Source: Pseudomonadota bacterium
Lineage (GTDB): Bacteria > Pseudomonadota > Alphaproteobacteria > Rhizobiales > Beijerinckiaceae
Assembly (NCBI GenBank): GCA_023393655.1
Contig: JAEWKP010000217.1
Span: 1-8,668, forward strand
Direction: 5' to 3'
Length of the DNA stretch: 8,668 bases
Position 1 is the first letter of the stretch, and every line of letters begins with the position of its first letter. The notes beneath the pieces are model-generated. The model made no database searches. It saw only the letters and a program-made list of their open reading frames with translations, and was not told the DNA's origin. The translations under genes were made by a program, and so were the position numbers. Shown in pieces: positions 1 through 5,853 of the stretch.

Positions 1-116
1 GTGTCGTCCGGCTGGTTGCGCTCGAAGACATCGACCGTCAGCTCCGGCCAGTCCCGCTTCATCAGGAGCGCGAAATAGAGCCCCGCCGGCCCTCCGCCCA
101 CGACAGCGATACGCAT
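1..116 (-). CDS. FAD-dependent aryl-CoA monooxygenase, N-terminus only (salicylyl-CoA 5-hydroxylase / 2-aminobenzoyl-CoA monooxygenase-reductase type)
   Basis: Only the first 38 codons are in the window; the gene runs off the left edge. The visible protein starts MRIAVVGGGPAGLYFALLMK and reaches FERNQPDD. It shows a Rossmann strand with the GxGxxG-type FAD loop (VGGGPAG, residues 6-12) and an acidic residue at the end of the second strand (the E of FERN). The GGGPAGLYFALLMK stretch and the ERN-P-DD stretch are, as I remember the family, typical of bifunctional salicylyl-CoA 5-hydroxylase/oxidoreductases and of the related 2-aminobenzoyl-CoA monooxygenase/reductase. These are cytoplasmic flavoproteins that hydroxylate, and in the latter case also reduce, an aromatic ring held as a CoA thioester. 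The start is supported by GGAGG at 126-122, 5 nt upstream of ATG. It is divergent from an operon with an aryl-CoA ligase, which supports the call. Substrate and the C-terminal domain cannot be judged from this fragment; another FAD monooxygenase remains possible. Confidence 0.75.
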   Translation of the reverse strand, partial: MRIAVVGGGPAGLYFALLMKRDWPELTVDVFERNQPDD

Positions 117-154
117 CGACGCCTCCATCCGGGAGCCGGCCGATCCGGCTTGAG

Positions 155-180
155 AAATTATTTTAAGCCTAAAATATTTT
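155..180. promoter_or_regulatory. Candidate MarR-type operator (AT-rich inverted repeat)
   Basis: A 26-bp inverted repeat centred between 167 and 168, with 11 of 13 base pairs matching. Its core is ATTTTA-AGCC-TAAAAT (160-175). A second palindrome is nested around it: CTTGAG at 149-154 and CTCAAG at 185-190 are perfect complements centred at 169.5. It covers the predicted -10 box of the minus-strand flavoprotein promoter. Its right half (168-182) matches 13 of 15 bases at 322-336 in front of the SDR gene. Size and symmetry fit a dimeric winged-helix repressor, and the MarR gene two positions into the operon is the obvious candidate. Binding is inferred. Confidence 0.5.
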
Positions 181-189
181 TGAACTCAA
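160..189 (-). promoter_or_regulatory. Predicted sigma70-like promoter for the divergent flavoprotein gene
   Basis: Read on the minus strand, TTGAGT (189-184) is followed after 18 nt by TAAAAT (165-160). This puts the start of transcription near 153 and gives a leader of about 37 nt before the ATG at 116. The -10 box lies inside the 26-bp inverted repeat at 155-180, so a repressor bound there would block it. The prediction is by eye; the -35 box matches the consensus at only its first four bases. Confidence 0.5.
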
Positions 190-269
190 GAGGCTTTTGC
201 GACGTCTCTGACGGTCACGCGGGCGTCGATTACGGCAAAGTGCCTTGCTGGCATGGCATTTTGCACTGC

Positions 270-285
270 GAGATGGCGCCATCTC
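270..285. repeat. Perfect 16-bp palindrome in the divergent spacer
   Basis: GAGATGGCGCCATCTC is fully self-complementary with no spacer. It sits between the two divergent promoters, about 30 bp upstream of the predicted SDR -35 box. It does not resemble the AT-rich candidate MarR sites, so it may bind a different dimeric regulator or be chance in GC-rich DNA. No function is assigned. Confidence 0.45.
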
Positions 286-300
286 CCGGCCTCCGTCAGG

Positions 301-329
301 TTGCTTGCAAATTCCTTCAGACTTAAAAT
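301..329 (+). promoter_or_regulatory. Predicted sigma70-like promoter of the aryl-CoA operon
   Basis: TTGCTT (301-306) is followed after 17 nt by TAAAAT (324-329). Transcription would start near 336, leaving a leader of about 20 nt that contains GGAGG at 342-346, 10 nt before the SDR ATG. The -10 region contains CTTAAAATA, identical to the 9-mer that holds the -10 box of the opposite promoter. The -35 match is weak (TTG only), which is common when activity depends on a regulator. Confidence 0.5.
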
Positions 330-336
330 ATATTTG
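322..336 (+). promoter_or_regulatory. Candidate second operator half-site overlapping the -10 box
   Basis: CTTAAAATATATTTG matches the right half of the 155-180 inverted repeat (CCTAAAATATTTTTG) at 13 of 15 positions. Only a short 10-bp palindrome (AAATATATTT, 326-335) is present here, so the dyad is weaker than the first site. GCAAAT (307-312) and ATTTGC (332-337) also form an inverted repeat with a 19-nt spacer. Part of the similarity may simply be a shared -10 box. Confidence 0.4.
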
Positions 337-356
337 CCGCCGGAGGTCGAGCGGCC

Positions 357-1112
357 ATGACATTGCAGGGACAGCGTGCACTGGTTACGGGCGGCGGACG
401 CGGCATCGGCCGGGCCATTGCCGCCGCACTGACACAAGCCGGCGCGGCGGTCAGCATCCTCGGCCGCGACGAAGCGACTCTGCGGGAGGCCGTCGCGGCC
501 GGCGTCGCAGCCGATTGCGCGGCCTGCGACGTGCGCGACGAAGCCTCGGTTTCCGCTGCGCTCGACAAGCTCTCCCGCCAGCATGCCTTCGATATCGCCA
601 TCGCCAATGCGGGAGCGGTCGAGACCGGCCCGTTCATCCGCAGCGATAGCGAGCGCTTCCGCCGCATGTTCGACATCAACCTGATCGGCACGGTCAATCT
701 GTTCCACGCCACGCTGCCGGCCATGCTGGAGCATCGCCGCGGGCGGTTGATCGCCATCGCCTCGACGGCAGGCCATCGCGGCTATCCCTATGTCAGCGCC
801 TATACGGCGGCGAAGCATGCCGTCATCGGGTTGGTGAAGTCGCTGGCGCTGGAGACGGCGCGCTCCGGCGTCACCGTCAACGCCGTCTGCCCGGGCTATG
901 CCGATACCGACATGGCGACGGCCAGCATCGACAATGTCGCGGCCAAGACCGGCAAGAGCCGCGAGGAAGCCCTTGCATCCATGATCAAGGACAACCCGCA
1001 GGGCCGCCTGATCGCGCCGGAAGAGGTCGCGGCGGCCGTGCTCTATCTCTGCGGGCCGGGCAGCGATGCCGTCACCGGCCAATCGCTCATGATCAATGGC
1101 GGGGAGTTCTGA
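357..1112 (+). CDS. Short-chain dehydrogenase/reductase, probable 3-hydroxyacyl-CoA dehydrogenase
   Basis: A classical SDR of 251 residues, the normal length for the family. It has the cofactor loop TGGGRGIG (11-18), the NAG motif (84-86), and a complete catalytic tetrad Asn108, Ser136, Tyr149 and Lys153 (YTAAK), followed by the PG motif (179-180). Residues LGRDE after the second strand lack the acidic residue usual for NAD preference and carry Arg37, so NADP(H) is possible. It is predicted to be soluble, with no signal peptide. As first gene of an aryl-CoA operon it most likely oxidises a hydroxy group (or reduces a keto group) on an alicyclic or ring-opened CoA intermediate; the exact substrate is not visible. 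GGAGG at 342-346 precedes the ATG by 10 nt. The MarR gene begins 1 nt after the stop. The family is certain; the 3-hydroxyacyl-CoA role is inferred from context. Confidence 0.9.
   Translation: MTLQGQRALVTGGGRGIGRAIAAALTQAGAAVSILGRDEATLREAVAAGVAADCAACDVRDEASVSAALDKLSRQHAFDIAIANAGAVETGPFIRSDSERFRRMFDINLIGTVNLFHATLPAMLEHRRGRLIAIASTAGHRGYPYVSAYTAAKHAVIGLVKSLALETARSGVTVNAVCPGYADTDMATASIDNVAAKTGKSREEALASMIKDNPQGRLIAPEEVAAAVLYLCGPGSDAVTGQSLMINGGEF
1101..1106 (+). promoter_or_regulatory. Ribosome binding site that fixes the MarR start
   Basis: GGGGAG lies 7 nt before the ATG at 1114, inside the last codons of the SDR gene. The earlier in-frame ATG at 1096 has no purine-rich site at a suitable distance, so 1114 is preferred. 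Confidence 0.65.
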
Positions 1113-1113
1113 G

Positions 1114-1650
1114 ATGGAGACGCCCTCCTCTTCCATAATCCTCGACCGCGAGACCAAGGCGAGCGAGCGCCCCGGCGACCACAAGGACGAGTTGCGCCTC
1201 TGGTTGAGGATGCTGACCTGCTCGACCCTGATCGAAACCGAGATCCGCAACCGGCTGCGCGAGGAATTCAAGACCACGCTGCCGCGCTTCGACCTGATGG
1301 CGCAGCTCGACAAGACCGCGGTCGGCATGACGGTCGGCGAGGTCTCGCAGCGCCTGATGGTCTCGAACGGCAACGTCACCGCCGTCGTCGCGGGACTCGT
1401 CACGGACGGGCTCGTCGACAAGCGCTCCGCCCCGCAGGACCGGCGCGTGCAGATCCTCACGCTGACGGCACAGGGACGCAAGGTCTTCCGCGCCATGGCC
1501 GAGCGCCACGAGGACTGGATCGCGGAATTGTTCGCCGGGCTCGACCAGGCCGAGATCGCGCAGCTCTTCCGGCTGCTCGGGCAGACCAAGAGCTCGCTGC
1601 ATCGCGCCATCGCGGGACGGGCCGACCAAGCCGCCAAGGGAGATGCCTGA
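1114..1650 (+). CDS. MarR-family transcriptional regulator of the aryl-CoA cluster
   Basis: 178 residues from the preferred start at 1114; an in-frame ATG at 1096 would add six residues but lacks a ribosome site. The fold is that of MarR: N-terminal dimerisation helices (about 28-58), a helix-turn-helix around 72-98 (MTVGEVSQRLMVSNGNVTAV) and a beta wing with the family hallmark Asp-Arg (APQDRR, 106-111), then LTAQG and long C-terminal helices. A disordered, charged stretch of about 25 residues precedes the domain. MarR regulators of aromatic catabolism are often repressors released by an aryl-CoA thioester, and a CoA-thioester effector is likely here. The gene is the second cistron: 1 nt after the SDR stop, and its own TGA overlaps the next ATG by one base (TGATG). 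Autoregulation through the 155-180 and 322-336 sites is inferred. An activator role cannot be excluded. Confidence 0.9.
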   Translation: METPSSSIILDRETKASERPGDHKDELRLWLRMLTCSTLIETEIRNRLREEFKTTLPRFDLMAQLDKTAVGMTVGEVSQRLMVSNGNVTAVVAGLVTDGLVDKRSAPQDRRVQILTLTAQGRKVFRAMAERHEDWIAELFAGLDQAEIAQLFRLLGQTKSSLHRAIAGRADQAAKGDA

Positions 1651-2486
1651 TGGCCCAGATTGCCAATGCCACCATCCTGCCGCTCGCGGGCTTCACACCG
1701 GAGCATTTCAGCCTCTCGGTCTCCGGCAAGGTCGCGACGGTGACGCTGAACCGGCCTGAGAAAAAGAATCCGCTGACCTTCGCAAGCTACCGCGAACTCA
1801 CGGATTTCTTCCTGGCCGCGCAGAAGGAGGAGGACGTCAAGACGATCGTCGTGACCGGTGCCGGCGGCAATTTCTCCTCGGGCGGCGATGTCTTCGAGAT
1901 CATCGGGCCGCTGGTCGCGATGGAGACCAAGGACCTGCTCAAGTTCACCCGGATGACCGGAGAGCTGGTCAAGGCGATGCGGGCCTGCCCGCAGCCGATC
2001 GTCGCGGCGATCGACGGCGTCTGCGCCGGGGCCGGCGCCATCGTCGCCATGGCCTCCGACCTCAGGCTCGGCACGGCCGGAGCCAAGATCGCCTTCCTGT
2101 TCAACCGCGTCGGCCTTGCCGGCTGCGACATGGGCGCCTGCGCGATGCTGCCGCGCATCATCGGCCAGGGCCGCGCCGCCGAACTGCTCTATACCGGCCG
2201 CGTCCTCAAGGGCGAGGAAGCCGAGCGCTGGGGCTTCCTCAACCGCCTCTGCGCGCCTGAAGCCGCGCTGTCCGAGGCGCAGGCGCTCGCCGCCGAGCTG
2301 GCCGATGGCCCGACCTTCGCCAATGCCATGACCAAGCGCATGCTCGAAATGGAATGGGCGATGTCGGTCGAGAGCGCGATCGAGGCCGAGGCGGTGGCGC
2401 AGGCGCTCTGCATGCAGACCGAGGACTTTTCCCGCGCCTATCACGCCTTTGCCGCGAAGCAGAAGCCGGTCTTCGAGGGCAACTGA
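1650..2486 (+). CDS. Enoyl-CoA hydratase/isomerase (crotonase) family enzyme with non-canonical active site
   Basis: 278 residues with the crotonase fold. The NRPEKKNPL motif is at 34-42, the first oxyanion-hole segment NFSSGGD at 74-80, and the CoA-pocket segment AIDGVCAGAGA at 120-130, followed by GCDMGACAMLPRIIG (158-172) and TGRVLKGEEAERWGF (182-196). By eye, the two catalytic glutamates of mitochondrial enoyl-CoA hydratase (Glu144 and Glu164) align with Ile131 and Phe151, so both are missing. Asp160 aligns with the third acidic residue of dienoyl-CoA isomerases (Asp204 in rat). It is therefore probably not a simple crotonyl-CoA hydratase; isomerisation, or ring hydration or hydrolysis of an alicyclic CoA ester, is plausible. 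It is cytoplasmic. Its ATG shares one base with the MarR stop, with AAGGGAG at 1637-1643 as ribosome site, so translation is coupled. The acyl-CoA dehydrogenase follows 1 nt after its stop. Confidence 0.9.
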   Translation: MAQIANATILPLAGFTPEHFSLSVSGKVATVTLNRPEKKNPLTFASYRELTDFFLAAQKEEDVKTIVVTGAGGNFSSGGDVFEIIGPLVAMETKDLLKFTRMTGELVKAMRACPQPIVAAIDGVCAGAGAIVAMASDLRLGTAGAKIAFLFNRVGLAGCDMGACAMLPRIIGQGRAAELLYTGRVLKGEEAERWGFLNRLCAPEAALSEAQALAAELADGPTFANAMTKRMLEMEWAMSVESAIEAEAVAQALCMQTEDFSRAYHAFAAKQKPVFEGN

Positions 2487-2487
2487 G

Positions 2488-3696
2488 ATGGGCAACGCTT
2501 CTCCCCTCGGCCTCGACATCCTCGGCGATACGCTGGACTGGCCGTTCTTCGAGGAGAGTCACCGCGCCTTCGCCGCCGAGTTGTCCGGCTGGGCCGATTC
2601 CTATCTCGCCGACCTGCCCCACGACGACGTGGACGAGGCCTGCCGGGCGCGCGTCGCCGCCCTGGGCGCAGCGGGTTTCCTGAAGGCAGCCGTGCCGGCG
2701 GCCTATGGCGGGTTGTCCGAAAAACTCGATGTCCGCACGCTCTGTCTCGCCCGCGAAATCCTGGCGGCGCATGACGGGCTCGCCGATTTCGCCTTTGCCA
2801 TGCAGGGGCTCGGCACGGGCTCAATCAGTATAGCCGGCTCCGAGGCGATGAAGCGGCGCATCCTGCCGGATGTCGCGTCCGGCAAGCGCATCGCCGCGTT
2901 CGCTCTCTCCGAGAAGGAGGCCGGCTCCGACGTCGCCGCCATGGCGACGACCGCGACGCCGGATGGCAATACCCATGTCCGGATCGACGGCGAGAAAAGC
3001 TGGATCTCGAATGGCGGCATCGCCGACCATTACGTCGTCTTCGCCCGGACCGGCGAGGCGCCCGGTGCCCGGGGTCTTTCCGCCTTCCTGGTCGAGGCCG
3101 ATACGCCCGGCCTGACCATCGCCGAGCGGATCGAGGTAATCGCGCCGCATCCGCTGGCCACCTTGCGCTTCGAGGGTTGCCGCGTGCCGCTCGAGAACCG
3201 CATCGGCGGGCCGGGCGACGGCTTCAAGGTCGCGATGGCGACGCTCGACATCTTCCGCTCGACGGTCGGCGCCGCCGCGCTCGGCTTCGCGCGCCGCGCG
3301 CTGCACGAAACGCTGGCCCATGCCAATGGCCGCAAGCTCTTTGGCGGCACGCTCGGCGACCTCCAGTTGTCGCAGGCGGCGATCGCCGACAGCGCGGCGG
3401 AGGTCGATGCCGCCGCCCTCCTCGTCTATCGCGCCGCCTGGACCAAGGACCGCGGTGCGGCCCGCGTCACCCGCGAGGCGGCGCTGGCGAAACTCATCGC
3501 GACCGAGAACGCCCAGAGCGTGATCGACCGGGCCGTCCAGATCCATGGCGGGCTCGGCGTCACCAAGGGCGTCAAGGTCGAGGAACTGTATCGGGAGATC
3601 CGGGCGCTGCGCATCTACGAGGGCGCCTCGGAAGTCCAGAAGGTCGTAATCGCGCGCGACCTGCTGAAAGCCCATGCCGGAAGAGCAGATCGTTAG
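2488..3696 (+). CDS. Acyl-CoA dehydrogenase
   Basis: 402 residues, typical for a soluble FAD acyl-CoA dehydrogenase. An N-terminal helical domain (about 20-135) leads to the family signature ALSEKEAGSD (139-148), then the central beta domain with GEKSWISNGG (168-177). The C-terminal helical domain carries QIHGGLGVTKG (351-361) and IYEGASEVQ (376-384). Glu378 in IYEG aligns with the catalytic base of medium-chain acyl-CoA dehydrogenase (Glu376), so the enzyme should be active. It would introduce a double bond alpha-beta to the thioester, passing electrons to ETF. In this operon the substrate is probably an alicyclic or dicarboxylic CoA ester from the aromatic ring rather than a fatty acid. The ATG at 2488 is chosen because GAGGG (2475-2479) precedes it by 8 nt and it lies 1 nt after the crotonase stop; an extension to the ATG at 2449 would add 13 Arg/Ser-rich residues overlapping that gene. 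Confidence 0.93.
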   Translation: MGNASPLGLDILGDTLDWPFFEESHRAFAAELSGWADSYLADLPHDDVDEACRARVAALGAAGFLKAAVPAAYGGLSEKLDVRTLCLAREILAAHDGLADFAFAMQGLGTGSISIAGSEAMKRRILPDVASGKRIAAFALSEKEAGSDVAAMATTATPDGNTHVRIDGEKSWISNGGIADHYVVFARTGEAPGARGLSAFLVEADTPGLTIAERIEVIAPHPLATLRFEGCRVPLENRIGGPGDGFKVAMATLDIFRSTVGAAALGFARRALHETLAHANGRKLFGGTLGDLQLSQAAIADSAAEVDAAALLVYRAAWTKDRGAARVTREAALAKLIATENAQSVIDRAVQIHGGLGVTKGVKVEELYREIRALRIYEGASEVQKVVIARDLLKAHAGRADR

Positions 3697-3707
3697 AGGC
3701 GGATTCA

Positions 3708-3734
3708 CCGGTCAGGCCGAGGGGACCTGATCGG
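3708..3734 (+). other. RNA hairpin in the gap before the ligase gene
   Basis: CCGGTCAGG (3708-3716) pairs with CCTGATCGG (3726-3734) in a 9-bp stem containing one G-U pair, with a 9-nt loop. No run of T follows, so it does not look like an intrinsic terminator. In the 62-nt gap between the dehydrogenase and ligase genes it could stabilise an upstream or downstream mRNA segment, or mark a processing point. Confidence 0.4.
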
Positions 3735-3758
3735 ATCCGGCTCTTGCAGGGGAACGCC

Positions 3759-5399
3759 ATGACAGCAACCGGGTTCGCGAGATCGGGGCATCAGGACAGC
3801 TTCGCGCGGGACAACCTGCCGCCGCGCGCAAGCTGGCCCGATCTGAGGGTGGAAGAAGCAGGGCTCGCCTATCCCGCGCGGCTGAACTGCGTCGCCGAAC
3901 TGCTCGACCGGCACATCGCCGAGGGGCGCGGCGAGCGCACGGCGGTGATCGCCAGCGACCTGCACTGGAGCTATGCGGGCCTCGCGGACAAGGTGAACCG
4001 CATAGCCAATGTGCTGACGCGCGATCTCGGCTTGATCAGCGGCAACCGCGTGCTGCTGCGCGCCGGCAATACGCCGATGATGGTCGCCGCCTATCTCGCG
4101 GTGATCAAGGCCGGCGGCGTCGCGGTGGCGACCATGCCGATGCTGCGGGCGGGCGAGCTCGCCTATCCGCTGCGCAAGGCCAGGATCGCGCTGGCGCTCT
4201 GCGACCACCGCCTCACCGCCGAGCTGGAAAGCGCCAAGGCGCAAGTGCCGGAGCTGGCCCGCATCGTCACCTTCGGCAGCGCCGGCAGCGAGCTGGAAGC
4301 GCTGATGGCGCAACCGGGCTACGCGCATTTCGAGGCCGTCGACACCGCCCGCGACGATGTCTGCCTGATCGCCTTCACCTCCGGCACCACCGGCGAGCCC
4401 AAGGGGACGATGCATTTCCATCAGGACATGCTGGCGATCTGCGACTGCTATGGCGCACGCGTGCTGAAGGCCTCACACGAGGATCGCTTCACCGGCTCGC
4501 CGCCACTCGCCTTCACCTTCGGGCTCGGCGGGCTCGTGCTCTTCCCGATGCGGATCGGCGCGGCGATGGTGCTGCCCGAGAAGGCCGGCCCGGCCGACCT
4601 GATCGACGCGATCGAACGCCACAAGGTCAGCGTCGTCTTCACCGCGCCGACAGCCTATCGCGCCATGCTCGACAAGCTCGACGGACGCGATATCGGTTCC
4701 CTGCGCATCTGCGTCTCGGCCGGCGAGGCCTTGCCCAAGGCGACCTTCGACGCCTGGCAGGCCCGGACCGGGATGCCGCTGCTCGACGGCATCGGCGCGA
4801 CCGAGATGCTGCATATCTTCATCGGCGCGCCGCGCGAGGCGATCCGGCCGGGCTCGACCGGAATTCCGGTTCCGGGCTACGAGGCGAAGATCGTCGATGC
4901 CGAGGGGCGCGACGTGCCGGACGGCACGCCCGGGCGGCTTGCCGTGCGCGGGCCGACAGGCTGCCGCTATCTCGCCGACCCGCGCCAGGCGGTCTATGTC
5001 CTGAATGGCTGGAACATCACCGGCGACACCTATCTGCGCGATCCGGACGGCTATTTCTGGTATCAGGCGCGCTCCGACGACATGATCGTCTCGGCCGGCT
5101 ACAATATCGCGGGCCCCGAGGTCGAAGCCTGCCTGCTGACGCATGAGGCGGTGGCGGAATGCGGCGTGGTCGGCGCGCCCTGCCCCGAGCGCGGCCAGAT
5201 CGTGAAGGCCTATATCGTGCTGCGCGAGGGCATCACCGGCGACGCCGCGCTGGCCAAGGCGCTGCAGGAGCATGTGAAGGCCGGCATCGCGCCCTATAAA
5301 TATCCCCGCGCTATCGAATTCGTCCCGATCCTGCCGAAGACCGCGACCGGCAAGCTGCAACGCTTCGCCTTGCGCCAAATGGCGCAGGGCGAGAGCTGA
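3759..5399 (+). CDS. Aryl-CoA ligase, benzoate/2-aminobenzoate-CoA ligase family (AMP-forming)
   Basis: 546 residues of the ANL adenylate-forming superfamily, which activates a carboxylic acid with ATP and CoA to give acyl-CoA, AMP and PPi. The motifs are complete: the phosphate-binding loop FTSGTTGEPKG (206-216), GIGATEM (344-350), TGD (421-423), the hinge segment RSDDMIVSAGYNI (438-450), and the A10 motif PKTATGKLQR with catalytic Lys532. Length, the GIGATEM-LHIF stretch and the SAGYNI-GPEVE stretch match the benzoate-CoA ligase branch, which includes 2-aminobenzoate-CoA ligases (AbmG of Azoarcus evansii). It would be the entry enzyme of the pathway. The acid used (benzoate, salicylate, anthranilate) cannot be read from the sequence; the RidA neighbour and the flavoprotein favour anthranilate or salicylate. 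The start at 3759 has AGGGG at 3748-3752, 6 nt upstream. The frame stays open far upstream, but that stretch overlaps the dehydrogenase gene and is not coding. Confidence 0.9.
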   Translation: MTATGFARSGHQDSFARDNLPPRASWPDLRVEEAGLAYPARLNCVAELLDRHIAEGRGERTAVIASDLHWSYAGLADKVNRIANVLTRDLGLISGNRVLLRAGNTPMMVAAYLAVIKAGGVAVATMPMLRAGELAYPLRKARIALALCDHRLTAELESAKAQVPELARIVTFGSAGSELEALMAQPGYAHFEAVDTARDDVCLIAFTSGTTGEPKGTMHFHQDMLAICDCYGARVLKASHEDRFTGSPPLAFTFGLGGLVLFPMRIGAAMVLPEKAGPADLIDAIERHKVSVVFTAPTAYRAMLDKLDGRDIGSLRICVSAGEALPKATFDAWQARTGMPLLDGIGATEMLHIFIGAPREAIRPGSTGIPVPGYEAKIVDAEGRDVPDGTPGRLAVRGPTGCRYLADPRQAVYVLNGWNITGDTYLRDPDGYFWYQARSDDMIVSAGYNIAGPEVEACLLTHEAVAECGVVGAPCPERGQIVKAYIVLREGITGDAALAKALQEHVKAGIAPYKYPRAIEFVPILPKTATGKLQRFALRQMAQGES

Positions 5400-5445
5400 T
5401 TTCCCGTCAACAGAGCCTGAACGGCCGAAACCGAGGCGATACGCC

Positions 5446-5853
5446 ATGTCCGACCTTCCGCAATCCCGCGCCATCCTGCCCGAGGGCTGGCCGCAGCCGC
5501 GCGGTTATGCCAACGGCATGGTGGCGGAAGGCCGCGTGCTGGTGACCGGCGGGCTCGTCGGCTGGGATGCGCAGGGCGTCTTCGCCGAGGGCTTCATCGG
5601 CCAGCTCCGCCAGACCTTCCTCAACATCCGGGCTGTGGTCGAGGCCGGGGGCGGACGCGTCGAGGATATCGTGCGGCTGACCTGGTACGTCACGGATATC
5701 GCGACCTATCGCGCCAGCCTCAAGGAAATGGGGCCGGCCTATCGCGAGGTCTTCGGCCGGCATTTCCCGGCGATGGCTGTGGTCGAGGTGACGGCGCTGG
5801 TCGAGCCGGAGGCGCTGCTGGAGATCGAGGCGACGGCGGTGGTCGGGGCCTGA
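5446..5853 (+). CDS. RidA (YjgF/YER057c/UK114) family protein lacking the canonical arginine
   Basis: 135 residues, one Rid domain spanning the protein, the normal size for this trimeric cytoplasmic family. Recognisable parts are VLVTGGLVGWD (31-41), an helix QTFLNIRAVVEAGGG (56-70), VEDIVRLTWYVTDI (72-85), AYREVFG, HFPAMAVVEVTALV and the closing LLEIEATAVV (124-133). Archetypal RidA hydrolyses reactive enamine/imine intermediates to ketones plus ammonia using an arginine in a PAR(S/T) motif (Arg105 in E. coli). Here the motif reads PAM, placing Met110 at that position, as in the Rid subgroups without proven imine deaminase activity. Within this operon it may act on an amino-enone CoA intermediate of 2-aminobenzoate breakdown, or have a more specialised role. 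It is the last gene, 46 nt after the ligase, with GAGG at 5433-5436 before the ATG. Family certain; activity not. Confidence 0.9.
   Translation: MSDLPQSRAILPEGWPQPRGYANGMVAEGRVLVTGGLVGWDAQGVFAEGFIGQLRQTFLNIRAVVEAGGGRVEDIVRLTWYVTDIATYRASLKEMGPAYREVFGRHFPAMAVVEVTALVEPEALLEIEATAVVGA

Noticed and set aside
2449..2487. Earlier ATG for the acyl-CoA dehydrogenase
   Set aside because: It adds 13 Arg/Ser-rich residues that overlap the crotonase gene; the ATG at 2488 has a better ribosome site and follows the crotonase stop by 1 nt.
186..2519. 777-residue open frame on the minus strand opposite the SDR, MarR and crotonase genes
   Set aside because: It runs antisense to three genes with clear family motifs. 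Its translation is low-complexity, rich in Arg, Gly, Ala and His, and has no recognisable domain. Long antisense frames are expected in such GC-rich DNA.
3177..3758. Long N-terminal extension of the ligase frame
   Set aside because: It overlaps the acyl-CoA dehydrogenase in another frame and is Arg/Pro-rich. The family start and a ribosome site fit the ATG at 3759.
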